A stretch of 64,000 nt of DNA from Eikenella halliae (GTDB taxonomy: Bacteria > Pseudomonadota > Gammaproteobacteria > Burkholderiales > Neisseriaceae), in contig NZ_LXSQ01000011.1 in the NCBI RefSeq assembly GCF_001648475.1, positions 6,408 to 70,407 on the forward strand, read 5' to 3'. Below the pieces are notes generated by a model that was given only the letters and a program-made list of their open reading frames with translations, was not told the origin of the DNA and did not search any database. This document shows positions 1 to 9,124 of this stretch, one piece after another. The stretch's first letter is position 1, and the number at the start of each line of letters is the position of its first letter. Both the position numbers and the translations under genes were made by a program.

Positions 1-1
1 A

Positions 2-820
2 TACTACGCCCGCTTGGACGGCGAAACCGAAGAAATCGCCGAAGCCATTGAGCAGCACTATCAGCCACGTTTTGCCGGCGATAGGCTACCTGAAAGCAAA
101 ACCGCCACCGCCGTAGCGCTGGCCGACAAGCTGGAAACTTTGGTCGGCATTTGGGGCATCGGCCTGATTCCGACCGGCGACAAAGACCCCTACGCCCTGC
201 GCCGCGCCGCCTTGGGTATTTTGCGGATGCTGATGCAGTATGGCTTGGACGTGAACGAACTGATTCAGACGACCTTCGACAGCTTCCCCAAAGGTTTGCT
301 CAACGAAAAAACGCCGTCTGAAACCGCCGATTTCATGCAGGCGCGCCTTGCCGTGTTGTTGCAAAACGACTATCCGCAAGACATCGTCGCTGCCGTACTC
401 GCCAAACAGCCGCGCCGTTTGGACGATTTGACCGCCAAACTGCAAGCCGTTGCCGCGTTCAAACAACTGCCTGAAGCCGCCGCGCTCGCCGCCGCCAACA
501 AACGCGTGCAAAACCTGCTGAAAAAAGCCGATGCCGAATTGGGCGAAGTCAATGAAAGCCTGCTGCAACAAGACGAAGAAAAAGCCCTGTGCGCCGCCGC
601 ACAAGACTTGCAGCCGAAAATTGCCGCCGCTGTTGCCGAAGGCAATTTCCAGACTGCCTTGTCCGAACTGGCTTCCGTCAAACCGCAAGTCGATGCCTTC
701 TTCGACAGCGTGATGGTGATGGCTGAAGACCCCGCCGTGAAGCAAAACCGCCTGAACCTGCTGAACCGTTTGGCGGAGCAGATGAACGCGGTAGCGGATA
801 TTGCGGTGTTGAGTGAGTGA
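2..820 (+). CDS. glyS: Glycyl-tRNA synthetase beta subunit, C-terminal part
   Basis: The open frame is already running at base 2, so the 5' end lies outside the window. The visible ~272 residues carry the GlyS beta-subunit signature: an ALADKLETLVGIWGIG segment, then PTGDKDPYALRRAALGILR, then the alpha-helical C-terminal domain (anticodon-binding-like) rich in LLNRLAEQMN. With GlyQ the protein charges tRNA-Gly in the cytoplasm. One Eikenella DUS lies in frame near base 83 and is read as RLPES. The gene ends in conserved GC-rich DNA, and composition drops sharply to AT-rich immediately after the stop. Confidence 0.95.
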   Translation, partial: YYARLDGETEEIAEAIEQHYQPRFAGDRLPESKTATAVALADKLETLVGIWGIGLIPTGDKDPYALRRAALGILRMLMQYGLDVNELIQTTFDSFPKGLLNEKTPSETADFMQARLAVLLQNDYPQDIVAAVLAKQPRRLDDLTAKLQAVAAFKQLPEAAALAAANKRVQNLLKKADAELGEVNESLLQQDEEKALCAAAQDLQPKIAAAVAEGNFQTALSELASVKPQVDAFFDSVMVMAEDPAVKQNRLNLLNRLAEQMNAVADIAVLSE

Positions 821-884
821 ATCTTCTTCATCTACATACCATACTCGTATTAGAGTTTAATGCTCATTATAGTGAATTATAGCA

Positions 885-1916
885 ATGCCAAATAAAACTG
901 TTCTTTTTGGTATGCCCCCCGTATCTGGGCTTTACAAGTTAGTCCATGATAATCTGAAATATCATGGATTCTGTGTAATTGATTTAAGAGAAATAGAGGA
1001 AAATAGTTACTTCCATTATCCATCTTTCACAAGTTGGCTATACACAAAATGGAGGAAACTTGTATATAAAGATGCCTCTCCTAAAAAACATCTGAAACTG
1101 CAGGCATTGCAGAATAATATCCTTGAAAGAATTAAATCAGAAAACGGCTTGGACTATGCCTTTTTTATTAATGGAGAAACCTATAGTCAAGACTTCATTA
1201 AATTTGTTCGGGATCAAAGCAAGAACGGCGTTGTAAACTATCAATTTGATGGATTACACAGATTTCCAAAAATTTATCCATTAATTAATAGCTTTGATAG
1301 ATTCTATGTTTTTGACCCAGACGATTTAAATACCCTAAACTACCAACTCCTCCCGGCCACTAATTTCTATTTTGATCATAACCTAGATAATCAATTGGAG
1401 AGAACTGTCGATTTCTACTTTACGGGAGTCCACATGAACTCAAGGGTAGGGGTTATTACCTCTTTTGGTCGCTATATAAAAGAGAGAAAAAAAACAGCTG
1501 ATATTAATGTGTTATGGCGGGAGAGTGGAAATGGGAGAGAAATTTATCCAGATGACAGTATTACACTAATTGATCAATACATTGACTTCCAAGAAAATTT
1601 AGAGAAAGCTAACAAGGCAAGAGTCTTAATAGATTTTGTAATTGATGAACATAAAGGATTATCTTTTCGAGCCTTTGAAGCACTAGGAAGAAAACAAAAG
1701 CTCATTACAACCAACTCTCAAATTAAATACTATGATTTTTACCATCCAAATAATCACCTAATCTGGGATGGTACAAATTTTGATATTATTGATAACTTTC
1801 TAGATAAACCATATTTTGATATTGACGAATCTATTAGAAAAAAATATAGCTTCGGAAATTGGATAAACTATATTTTACAGATTTACCCATACCAAAGTAT
1901 TGATTTACCAAAATAA
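885..1916 (+). CDS. Putative glycosyltransferase of the surface-glycan cassette
   Basis: 343 residues, very AT-rich, first gene of the AT-rich cassette. There is no N-terminal nucleotide-sugar motif of the GT2 type. The C-terminal half has a run near residues 245-266 (DFVIDEHKGLSFRAFEALG) followed by KLITTN and a YDFYHPNN-like end, which resembles the donor-binding half of CgeB/GT-B-like glycosyltransferases seen in lipopolysaccharide and capsule loci. Function is inferred from this and from the neighbouring glycosyltransferases. No strong Shine-Dalgarno precedes the ATG. It lies 64 bases after glyS and 18 bases before the next gene. Confidence 0.6.
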   Translation: MPNKTVLFGMPPVSGLYKLVHDNLKYHGFCVIDLREIEENSYFHYPSFTSWLYTKWRKLVYKDASPKKHLKLQALQNNILERIKSENGLDYAFFINGETYSQDFIKFVRDQSKNGVVNYQFDGLHRFPKIYPLINSFDRFYVFDPDDLNTLNYQLLPATNFYFDHNLDNQLERTVDFYFTGVHMNSRVGVITSFGRYIKERKKTADINVLWRESGNGREIYPDDSITLIDQYIDFQENLEKANKARVLIDFVIDEHKGLSFRAFEALGRKQKLITTNSQIKYYDFYHPNNHLIWDGTNFDIIDNFLDKPYFDIDESIRKKYSFGNWINYILQIYPYQSIDLPK

Positions 1917-1934
1917 TAGATCTTACTCCTTATA

Positions 1935-2777
1935 ATGAAACCCTCATCAAGCCCTTTAATATCTGTTATTATTCCGTGTTTCAATACTGCCCAATATTTA
2001 CCAGAAACATTGGATAGCTTATTTTCTCAGACACTGCAAAACTTTGAAGTTATTGCTATAGATGATGGTTCTACAGATAATACGCTAGATATTTTATATA
2101 AATACCAAGAAAAATATCAGCAACTAACTGTCATGTCTCAAGAAAATAGTTACTGCATGATTGCAAGGATGAATGCTATCAAACATGCCAAGGGTAAATA
2201 CTTAGTTTGTCTAGACTCTGATGACAAACTACATCCTGATTTTCTGAAAAAATGCAGCAATATAGCTGAAAATGATGAAACGGTTGCCATTGTCTGTAGT
2301 GATGTTCAATTATTTGGAGCTAAGAATCAAACCTGGTGTCGCCAATTTGAAATCAAAGACTTTCTCTTAGAAAATAGTATTTGTATTACATCATTAGTTA
2401 GAAAGTCTTTTTTTGATATGACTGGTGGATTTGATACCAGCCTAGAAATGTATGAAGACTGGGATTTATATATTTCTATATTAGAGTTTGGAGGTAAAGT
2501 TCATAGAATACCTGAACCCTTATTTCTTTATCGGCAGCGAGAGGATTCATCTTCAATATGCAATACAGCTAGCGAACAGAAAAAATCTGATAATTTACTA
2601 AGACTATACAATAAACACTATTTATTTTACAAAGAAAACGGATTATTCTTTCATGAACTATTAGGTGTATTCAAAAAACATAGAGAAAAGAAATTAGCTC
2701 ACTATAATATGCCATTACGAAAAATATACTATAAGATATTTAAACCAAGTCGTTATAAGAAAATATATAATTCATAA
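1935..2777 (+). CDS. Glycosyltransferase family 2 (GT-A fold)
   Basis: 280 residues. The N-terminus is a classical GT2 domain: LISVIIPCFNTAQYLPETL, then IAIDDGSTDNT near residue 43, a CLDSDDK metal/nucleotide-binding segment around residues 92-98, and an acidic YEDWDLY catalytic-base region near residue 173. No membrane segment is evident, so it is predicted to act on the cytoplasmic face of the inner membrane, adding a sugar to a lipid-linked or LOS acceptor. It is AT-rich and tightly spaced with the cassette genes. The sugar specificity cannot be read from sequence; a rhamnosyl or hexosyl role is possible given the rfb genes downstream. Confidence 0.85.
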   Translation: MKPSSSPLISVIIPCFNTAQYLPETLDSLFSQTLQNFEVIAIDDGSTDNTLDILYKYQEKYQQLTVMSQENSYCMIARMNAIKHAKGKYLVCLDSDDKLHPDFLKKCSNIAENDETVAIVCSDVQLFGAKNQTWCRQFEIKDFLLENSICITSLVRKSFFDMTGGFDTSLEMYEDWDLYISILEFGGKVHRIPEPLFLYRQREDSSSICNTASEQKKSDNLLRLYNKHYLFYKENGLFFHELLGVFKKHREKKLAHYNMPLRKIYYKIFKPSRYKKIYNS

Positions 2778-2805
2778 CTAATCTTAATACAGAAAGGATA
2801 TTATT

Positions 2806-3612
2806 ATGCAACATTTCTACGAATTTGCAATTCAGCCATACTTAGAAAAAATTTCTCCTAAGCACATTATTGAAATTGGAGCAGAAAGAGGGCTAAACAC
2901 AACTAAAATTCTGACATACTGTGAAAATCATGATTGTCGTCTAACCTCTATAGATCCCTTCCCTTTATTTGATTTCAACTCCCTAAAAGAAAAGTATGGT
3001 AATAAATTTAATATGGTTTCTGATCTAAGTCTAAATGCGTTACCACAAATAGATCCTTGTGATATTACTATGATTGATGGCGATCATAACTGGTATACTG
3101 TTTTCAATGAATTAAAAACTATTGAAAAAATAAATTTATTGAATAACCACCCATTCCCTATTATATTCTTCCATGATATTGGGTGGCCTTATGCAAGAAG
3201 AGATATGTATTACAATCCTGAAAACATTCCTCTGGAGTTCCAACAACCACATAAGAAACAAGGTATTATTCCCAATCAAAACGAATTATCAAATGACTCA
3301 CAACTTGGTTTGAACCATGATGTTGCAAATGCTATACATGAAGGTGGAGAAAAGAATGGCGTATTAACCGCTGTAGAGGACTTCATAAAAAAAAGCGAGC
3401 TCAATCTTGCTCTTTATCTAATCCATGGACAACATGGATTTGGAATCCTATTTGAGAAAAATGAATTCAATAATTCACTCTTTGATTTATTAGATATTCA
3501 AAGCAATGCTGCAAAACTAGCTGAATATGGAAGAATAAATTATATGGTTAAATACACTAACCTGTATTCAGAGAAAGAAAATAAAAAATCCTGGTGGAAA
3601 AAGATATTTTGA
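2806..3612 (+). CDS. Class I SAM-dependent methyltransferase
   Basis: 268 residues. The IIEIGAERGLNT segment (residues 22-33) is the SAM-binding motif I, and DITMIDGDHNW (about 86-96) is typical of the Methyltransf_24/cephalosporin-hydroxylase-like families found in polysaccharide clusters. A good AGAAAGGA ribosome-binding site sits just before the ATG. Its position between glycosyltransferases suggests it methylates a sugar of the glycan, but the substrate is inferred. AT-rich like its neighbours. A 91-base gap before the next gene contains a single loose uptake-like word and no gene. Confidence 0.75.
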   Translation: MQHFYEFAIQPYLEKISPKHIIEIGAERGLNTTKILTYCENHDCRLTSIDPFPLFDFNSLKEKYGNKFNMVSDLSLNALPQIDPCDITMIDGDHNWYTVFNELKTIEKINLLNNHPFPIIFFHDIGWPYARRDMYYNPENIPLEFQQPHKKQGIIPNQNELSNDSQLGLNHDVANAIHEGGEKNGVLTAVEDFIKKSELNLALYLIHGQHGFGILFEKNEFNNSLFDLLDIQSNAAKLAEYGRINYMVKYTNLYSEKENKKSWWKKIF

Positions 3613-3703
3613 TATTGTAAATCTAATTACAGATACAGGTAGATTCTTTTATAAATTCATCAAGCTACCTATTTAATATAAAATCTATTATATCCATTAT
3701 ATT

Positions 3704-4519
3704 ATGCTACATAACTATGTAATTAGCATCAGAACTAGCCTTAATAGAAGGCAGCATATTATTAATGAATTTTCAAAATATAATATACCTTTCTCCTTTT
3801 ATAATGCCATTACTCCATCTATAGAGTTAACCGAACTTATTCAGAGTGTTGCTCCTAACCTTAATCGGGTAACACATATGACAGATGGAGAAAAATCCTG
3901 TCTAATGAGTCACATTATGTTATGGAAAAAATGTGTTGATGAGGAATGGCCATATATTGCTATTTTTGAAGATGACATTTGGCTTGGTAAACAAGCAAAT
4001 ATTATATTAAACGAATCAAAATGGTTGGATGATTTATTTCTATTATATAAAAATTTTGTTATAAAAATTGAAACCACTTTGCAACTTTGCCAAGTAGATA
4101 CTATTGACTACAAACTACCAAATTCCAATCATAGTCTAATGAAGTTGTGTAGTGATCACTATGGTGGTGGCGGATATATCTTGTCTCGCCAATCTGCTGC
4201 TTTTCTTTTAAAAAAAATAAGAGAGATTGAAACAGAGAATTTTATTGCGGTTGATGGATTACTATTTGATCATCTTCTTGCCTCAAAAAATTTATCTATT
4301 TTTCAGCTCTATCCTGCGATATGTATCCAAGAAATCATTATCAGGCCTGAAGATACCTTATTAAGCAGTCAACTTGAATCAGATAGAAAACTAAAGAAAA
4401 ATAATAAAATGAATAGAAATTTAAAACAAAAAATACTACGCGAGTTATGGAGAGTAAATAAGAAATTACATCTATTTAAATATAGAAATATTCCAATGGA
4501 TATAATCCCATTTGAGTAA
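3704..4519 (+). CDS. Glycosyltransferase family 25 (LOS type)
   Basis: 271 residues. It opens with the GT25 signature (NYVISIRTSLNRRQHI), continues with a conserved SCLMSH and IAIFEDDIWLG (acidic donor-binding motif near residues 88-95), and has a GGGGYILSRQSA segment in the middle. GT25 enzymes such as LgtB, LgtE and Lex1 transfer hexoses to lipooligosaccharide in Neisseria and Haemophilus. Divergent at sequence level from the second GT25 gene of the locus (9121-9915), so not a recent duplication. AT-rich cassette member. Confidence 0.85.
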   Translation: MLHNYVISIRTSLNRRQHIINEFSKYNIPFSFYNAITPSIELTELIQSVAPNLNRVTHMTDGEKSCLMSHIMLWKKCVDEEWPYIAIFEDDIWLGKQANIILNESKWLDDLFLLYKNFVIKIETTLQLCQVDTIDYKLPNSNHSLMKLCSDHYGGGGYILSRQSAAFLLKKIREIETENFIAVDGLLFDHLLASKNLSIFQLYPAICIQEIIIRPEDTLLSSQLESDRKLKKNNKMNRNLKQKILRELWRVNKKLHLFKYRNIPMDIIPFE

Positions 4520-4570
4520 TTTTAGACTTATATATAGCCTCTTCACAGATAATGCAGAATTAAATTAAAA

Positions 4571-5623
4571 ATGAATAATAAACTATCTTATTTTATAGAA
4601 AAAGGTAATAATAATTTTGATCTACTTAGGCTAATTGCAGCTATTATAGTTATCTATTCACATAGCTTTGAACTAGCCTTCTCATCTGGCCAATCAGATG
4701 TTTTTACTAAATTATCTAGAGGTTTGGCTAATGGTGGGGGCTTAGCAGTTGAGTTTTTCTTTCTTCTTAGTGGTATCTTAGTTACTAACAGCCTTATATC
4801 GAGTGATAATTTAAAGAAATTTATAATTTCTCGCTTTTTTAGAATATATCCACCTTTCCTTTTTGTGCTTATTACAACTGCTGTAATTATCTCCCCATTT
4901 CTTAGCTCATTAGATATAACTCAATATTTTAGCGATGGTGGAGTATCTCAATACTTACGCCATAGCGCAAAATTGAAAATCGAATATAATCTTCCGGGTG
5001 TTTTCACAGGGAATATATATAAAAATGCTGTTAACGGTTCTTTATGGACAATTCCCTTTGAAGTAGGAGCATATTTCTCTTTATTTTCTGCCTACATTAT
5101 AACTGGTGGTAAAAAGAATATAAGATATTTATCAGTCGTGTGCCTACTTATTATCATACTACCTATCTTGAATATCGGTGATGGCTTATTTTTCTCAAAA
5201 CAAAACTTAAGCGTTTCTTTAGCATTAGCATGCTTTGCTCTTGGTGCTTTATTCGCTATACATAAAGAAAATGTTCCAGTATCCTTAGCATACCCTATTG
5301 CTTTTTTTATAATATCCTATCTATCTGAAGAAAACTACCTGAAACATTTAACATTTTTCTATTTTTCATCAACATTATTACTTTATATTGGAACACTCAA
5401 CTTTATAAAAAAAATCCGGGTACCAATAGATATTTCTTATAGCGTATATCTATGGGGATTTTTTGTGCAACAAATTGTGTATATGTATTTGCCAAATTTA
5501 AATATATATGTTAACCAAATTATTTGTATATTATTGACCATTATTATCTCTATTCCTACTTTTAAATTTATTGAGAAACCCTCAATGACCTTAGGGAAAA
5601 AACTTAATCGGAGATTTGATTGA
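4571..5623 (+). CDS. Acyltransferase family 3 (OafA-like) membrane O-acyltransferase
   Basis: 350 residues with about ten hydrophobic helices. The N-terminal FDLLRLIAAIIVIYSHSFE (residues 15-33) holds the family-typical R and the putative catalytic His in the first helix, followed by GGGLAVEFFFLLSG, a hallmark of acyltransferase-3 proteins. These inner-membrane enzymes move acetyl or related groups onto sugars of O-antigens and similar glycans. The stop codon overlaps the TTG start of rfbB by three bases, and base composition changes there from AT-rich to GC-rich, marking the end of the acquired cassette. A degraded DUS-like word lies near 5331. Confidence 0.87.
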   Translation: MNNKLSYFIEKGNNNFDLLRLIAAIIVIYSHSFELAFSSGQSDVFTKLSRGLANGGGLAVEFFFLLSGILVTNSLISSDNLKKFIISRFFRIYPPFLFVLITTAVIISPFLSSLDITQYFSDGGVSQYLRHSAKLKIEYNLPGVFTGNIYKNAVNGSLWTIPFEVGAYFSLFSAYIITGGKKNIRYLSVVCLLIIILPILNIGDGLFFSKQNLSVSLALACFALGALFAIHKENVPVSLAYPIAFFIISYLSEENYLKHLTFFYFSSTLLLYIGTLNFIKKIRVPIDISYSVYLWGFFVQQIVYMYLPNLNIYVNQIICILLTIIISIPTFKFIEKPSMTLGKKLNRRFD

Positions 5624-6690
5624 ACCTCCTCATTACCGGCGGTGCCGGCTTTATCGGCTCGGCAGTTATCCGCCACATCATCCGCCACACTCGAGATTCC
5701 GTTATCAATCTCGACAAGCTAACCTACGCGGGCAACCTTGAATCCTTGGCAGAAGTTTCAGGTAGCCCCCGCTATACCTTCGAGCAAGTGGATATTTGCA
5801 ACCGTGCCAAGCTCGACCGCGTATTTGCCCAGTATCAACCCGACGCGGTGATGCATCTGGCAGCAGAAAGCCATGTGGATAGGAGCATAGACAGTGCCGG
5901 TGAATTTATCCAAACCAATATTGTCGGCACCTTTAATCTGCTCGAAGCAGCTCGTGCCTACTGGCAGGGGCTACCTGAAAACCGCCGCTCGACATTCCGC
6001 TTCCACCATATTTCCACCGATGAAGTGTATGGCGACTTGCACGGCACGGATGATCTATTCACCGAAACCACGCCCTACGCCCCCTCCAGCCCCTATTCCG
6101 CCAGCAAAGCCTCCAGCGACCATCTTGTACGCGCCTGGCAACGCACCTACGGTCTACCCACCATCATCACCAACTGCTCCAACAACTACGGCCCCTACCA
6201 CTTCCCCGAAAAACTCATTCCGCTGATGATTCTGAACGCCCTGGCCGGCAAACCGTTGCCTGTCTACGGCAACGGGCAGCAAATCCGCGATTGGCTCTTC
6301 GTGGAAGACCATGCCCGCGCACTGTACCAAGTCATCAACCAAGGCAAAATCGGCGAGAGCTACAATATCGGCGGCCACAACGAAAAAACCAATCTCGAAG
6401 TAGTGCAAACCATCTGCACTCTGCTGGAAGAACTTGCTCCAGAAAAGCCGGCCGGCGTAGCGCGTTATGAAGACTTAATTACCTTCGTACCCGACCGCCC
6501 CGGCCACGATTTGCGCTACGCTATCGATGCCGCCAAAATCGGCCGCGAGCTCGGCTGGCGGCCGCAGGAAACATTTGAATCCGGCATGCGGAAAACCGTA
6601 CAATGGTATTTGTCCAACCGCCCTTGGTGGCAACGCATTCTCGACGGCCGCTACCGCCTGGAACGGCTCGGCCATTCATCAACCCGATAA
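5620..6690 (+). CDS. rfbB: dTDP-glucose 4,6-dehydratase
   Basis: 356 residues, the usual family length. The Rossmann motif GGAGFIG (residues 7-13), HLAAESHVDRS, STDEVYG and the catalytic YxxxK (Tyr159, Lys163 in YSASKASSD) are all present. It converts dTDP-glucose to dTDP-4-keto-6-deoxyglucose in dTDP-L-rhamnose synthesis. The start is TTG at 5620; there is no in-frame ATG before the Rossmann strand, and GGAG lies upstream inside the preceding gene. Two Eikenella DUS lie in frame (near 5757 and 5969). GC-rich, with native-looking codon use. Confidence 0.97.
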   Translation: MNLLITGGAGFIGSAVIRHIIRHTRDSVINLDKLTYAGNLESLAEVSGSPRYTFEQVDICNRAKLDRVFAQYQPDAVMHLAAESHVDRSIDSAGEFIQTNIVGTFNLLEAARAYWQGLPENRRSTFRFHHISTDEVYGDLHGTDDLFTETTPYAPSSPYSASKASSDHLVRAWQRTYGLPTIITNCSNNYGPYHFPEKLIPLMILNALAGKPLPVYGNGQQIRDWLFVEDHARALYQVINQGKIGESYNIGGHNEKTNLEVVQTICTLLEELAPEKPAGVARYEDLITFVPDRPGHDLRYAIDAAKIGRELGWRPQETFESGMRKTVQWYLSNRPWWQRILDGRYRLERLGHSSTR

Positions 6691-6704
6691 ATTGGAGCCT
6701 CTTC

Positions 6705-7079
6705 ATGAACATCCGCCACACCGCACTACTCGGCTTCCTTGCCCTCGGCCTTGCCCTCTCCGGCAGCGTGGAAGCCAAAACCCGCCCCCACCGCGCACCC
6801 GCCGCCACTCAGCAGCAGCAACGTGCTGACGGCAGCAGCCAAGAGCGCGCCGTAGTTATCCACGAAAACGACACCCCGCGCGGCATTGCCGCCGAAAACC
6901 GCTGGATTGCCCAAAACATGCCCGGCTACCGCAAAGTCGGCCAAGCCCTGGTTCAAGGGCAAAACGGCATCTACGACCGCATCAGCGTAGTCGGCCCGAA
7001 CGGCGAGCGCAAAGAAGTATTCTTTGAAATCAGCGAATTCTTCGGCCGCTACAACGGCAAACTGCTGGGCGCGGAATAA
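6705..7079 (+). CDS. Small secreted protein of unknown function
   Basis: 124 residues starting at ATG 6705, preceded by GGAG at a suitable distance. An N-terminal signal peptide (NIRHTALLGFLALGLALSG, cleavage probably after VEA) leads into a basic, Gln-rich stretch and then a compact domain with MPGYRKVGQALVQGQ and a hydrophilic end. I do not recognise the family. It sits between rfbB and rfbA and is followed by a DUS hairpin, so it may be part of the rfbB transcript. Predicted periplasmic. Confidence 0.7.
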   Translation: MNIRHTALLGFLALGLALSGSVEAKTRPHRAPAATQQQQRADGSSQERAVVIHENDTPRGIAAENRWIAQNMPGYRKVGQALVQGQNGIYDRISVVGPNGERKEVFFEISEFFGRYNGKLLGAE

Positions 7080-7098
7080 ACACCTAGCAACTCGCAAC

Positions 7099-7136
7099 AG
7101 GCTACCTGAAAACGCTTTACCGCTTTCAGGTAGCCT
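7099..7136 (+). terminator. DUS inverted-pair terminator
   Basis: Two Eikenella DUS in opposite orientation form a hairpin (AGGCTACCTGAAA-CG / CG-TTTCAGGTAGCCT) just after the small secreted gene. Inverted DUS pairs act as intrinsic terminators in Neisseriaceae. Here it lies inside the rfb region and could reduce read-through from rfbB to rfbA. Confidence 0.6.
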
Positions 7137-7158
7137 TCTGCAAAGGAGAAATGAAGGA

Positions 7159-8025
7159 ATGAAAGGCATCATCCTTGCCGGCGGTTCCGGCACACGGCTC
7201 TACCCCATCACACGCGGCGTATCCAAACAGCTTCTGCCCGTATACGACAAACCGATGATTTATTACCCCCTATCGGTGTTAATGCTGGCCGGCATCCGCG
7301 ACATCCTCATCATCACCACCCCCGAAGACAACGCCGCCTTCCGCCGCCTGCTCGGCAACGGCAGCGACTTCGGCATCCGCCTGCAATACGCCGTACAACC
7401 CAGCCCGGACGGCCTTGCCCAAGCCTTCATCATCGGCGAAGAATTTATTGGCAGCGACAACGTCTGCCTCGTATTGGGCGACAACATCTTCTACGGCCAA
7501 TCCTTCACCCAAACCCTGCAGCAAGCCGCCGCCCAAACCCACGGCGCCACCGTATTCGCCTACCAAGTGAAAGACCCCGAACGCTTCGGCGTGGTCGAAT
7601 TCGACCCGCACCTCAAAGCCCTATCTATCGAAGAAAAACCCAAACAACCCAAATCCAACTGGGCGGTAACCGGCCTCTATTTCTACGACAAACGCGTAGT
7701 CAAATTCGCCAAACAAATCAAGCCTTCCGCACGCGGCGAGCTCGAGATCTCCGACCTCAACCAACTCTATCTCGAAGACGGCAGCCTTTCCGTACAACTG
7801 CTCGGCCGCGGCTTCGCCTGGCTCGACACCGGCACACATGAAAGCCTGCACGAAGCCGCCGCCTTCGTGCGCACCATCCAAAACGTGCAAGCCCTTCAGG
7901 TAGCCTGCCTCGAAGAAATCGCCTGGCGCAACGGCTGGCTTTCCAATGAGCAATTGGCCGATTTAGCCAAACCCATGGCCAAAAACCAATACGGCCAATA
8001 CCTGCTGCGGCTGCTCAAAAAATAG
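7159..8025 (+). CDS. rfbA: Glucose-1-phosphate thymidylyltransferase
   Basis: 288 residues from ATG 7159, which has an AAGGA site upstream; the ATG at 7151 is out of frame. It shows the nucleotidyltransferase motif GGSGTRLYPIT (residues 8-18), SKQLLPVYDKPMIYYP, LGDNIFYG, and the C-terminal region typical of RmlA. It forms dTDP-glucose from dTTP and glucose-1-phosphate, the first step of dTDP-L-rhamnose synthesis, and is usually feedback-regulated by dTDP-rhamnose. A DUS near 7890 is read in frame. Confidence 0.97.
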   Translation: MKGIILAGGSGTRLYPITRGVSKQLLPVYDKPMIYYPLSVLMLAGIRDILIITTPEDNAAFRRLLGNGSDFGIRLQYAVQPSPDGLAQAFIIGEEFIGSDNVCLVLGDNIFYGQSFTQTLQQAAAQTHGATVFAYQVKDPERFGVVEFDPHLKALSIEEKPKQPKSNWAVTGLYFYDKRVVKFAKQIKPSARGELEISDLNQLYLEDGSLSVQLLGRGFAWLDTGTHESLHEAAAFVRTIQNVQALQVACLEEIAWRNGWLSNEQLADLAKPMAKNQYGQYLLRLLKK

Positions 8026-8128
8026 TTCAGGCTACCTGAAAACCCAGTAAACCCCGTCACAGCCATCTACCATTCCAATAGTGTAAAATAGCCCGTACCG
8101 TTTTCAGGTAGCCTAGGAACATCAGCCC

Positions 8129-9124
8129 ATGCCGTTTCCCGCCGATCATTTCGCCTCCACCGCCACCCCGCTGCTGCGTCTCAACCAAAGGCCGTGGAAA
8201 ATCTTCTACCGCGGTCTCATCCCCAAACCCCTGCGCAATACAATCAACGCATACGCCAGCCGGAAACAGATGTATCACACTGCCGAATTATGGCGACCTT
8301 TCCTGCAAGCCTACTTCCAAGGACAGCTGCCCCGTTTTAATTTTCAAGCCAAGCAAGATTTGCGCGGGCAAAAAATCATCTGGCAATACTGGGGACAAGG
8401 CCTGGAACCAGAGCAACTGCCAGAAATGGTGCGCCTGTGTTTCCGCTCAGTTGAACAAAATCTCGGCGACTACCAACTTATTCGGCTAGACGACCAAACT
8501 CTGCACAATTATTTGGATCTGCCCGATTTCGTTCAAGCCAAACGCCAACATCCAGCATTCAAACCCGCTTTTTTTGCCGATCTGTTGCGTTTGGCATTAT
8601 TGGATATTTACGGCGGCGTTTGGCTGGATGCCTCTATACTGCTCACTGCCCCACTCCCAAAAGAATGGGCGCAAATAGATTTCTTTATGTACCAACGCTC
8701 TCCAAAAGCTGCCCATCAGGACTTTTGGCAGAGCTTCAACGCCGATGTATTCAATTGGTCGCCCGATCATCCAGTTCAGGTAAACAACTGCATTATCGCC
8801 GCCCGACCCAGCAACTTACTGATTCACACCTGCCTCGATGTGATGTTGAATTTTTGGCAAACCCAAAACCACATACCGCACTACTTCTTCTTTCAAATCA
8901 TGTTCAATGAACTGGTGCGGAACCATCTGCAAGGCCAAGCCGGCGAACCCGTAGACGACACCCTGCCTCATCTGCTCCTGGCCAAATTAGAACAACCCTA
9001 CAACGCCGAAGCTTTTGCCGAAATCACTGCACAAACCCCAGTGCACAAACTCGACCGCCGTTTAAGCTTCCAACCCGGCACCTTCGGCGCACACTTGAAA
9101 CAACTCTTTGATCCCACGTCATGA
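8129..9124 (+). CDS. Capsular-polysaccharide-synthesis-type glycosyltransferase
   Basis: 331 residues. The core IIWQYWGQG ... RLDDQTL ... FFADLLRLALLDIYGGVWLDAS (about residues 148-170) is the signature of the Caps_synth/GT32-like family (PF05704). These enzymes transfer sugars during capsule or LOS assembly. It overlaps the next gene by four bases (ATGA), so the two are translationally coupled. Upstream lie two DUS about 55 bases apart (8029-8114), a wider inverted pair that may insulate it from rfbA. Confidence 0.8.
   Translation: MPFPADHFASTATPLLRLNQRPWKIFYRGLIPKPLRNTINAYASRKQMYHTAELWRPFLQAYFQGQLPRFNFQAKQDLRGQKIIWQYWGQGLEPEQLPEMVRLCFRSVEQNLGDYQLIRLDDQTLHNYLDLPDFVQAKRQHPAFKPAFFADLLRLALLDIYGGVWLDASILLTAPLPKEWAQIDFFMYQRSPKAAHQDFWQSFNADVFNWSPDHPVQVNNCIIAARPSNLLIHTCLDVMLNFWQTQNHIPHYFFFQIMFNELVRNHLQGQAGEPVDDTLPHLLLAKLEQPYNAEAFAEITAQTPVHKLDRRLSFQPGTFGAHLKQLFDPTS

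Noticed and set aside
30..745. Minus-strand ORFs opposite glyS
   Set aside because: Shadow frames of a conserved synthetase gene.
825..884. TATAGTGAATTATAG before the first cassette gene as a Correia element
   Set aside because: Only the terminal ~10 bases resemble the element; no interior blocks or second end are present.
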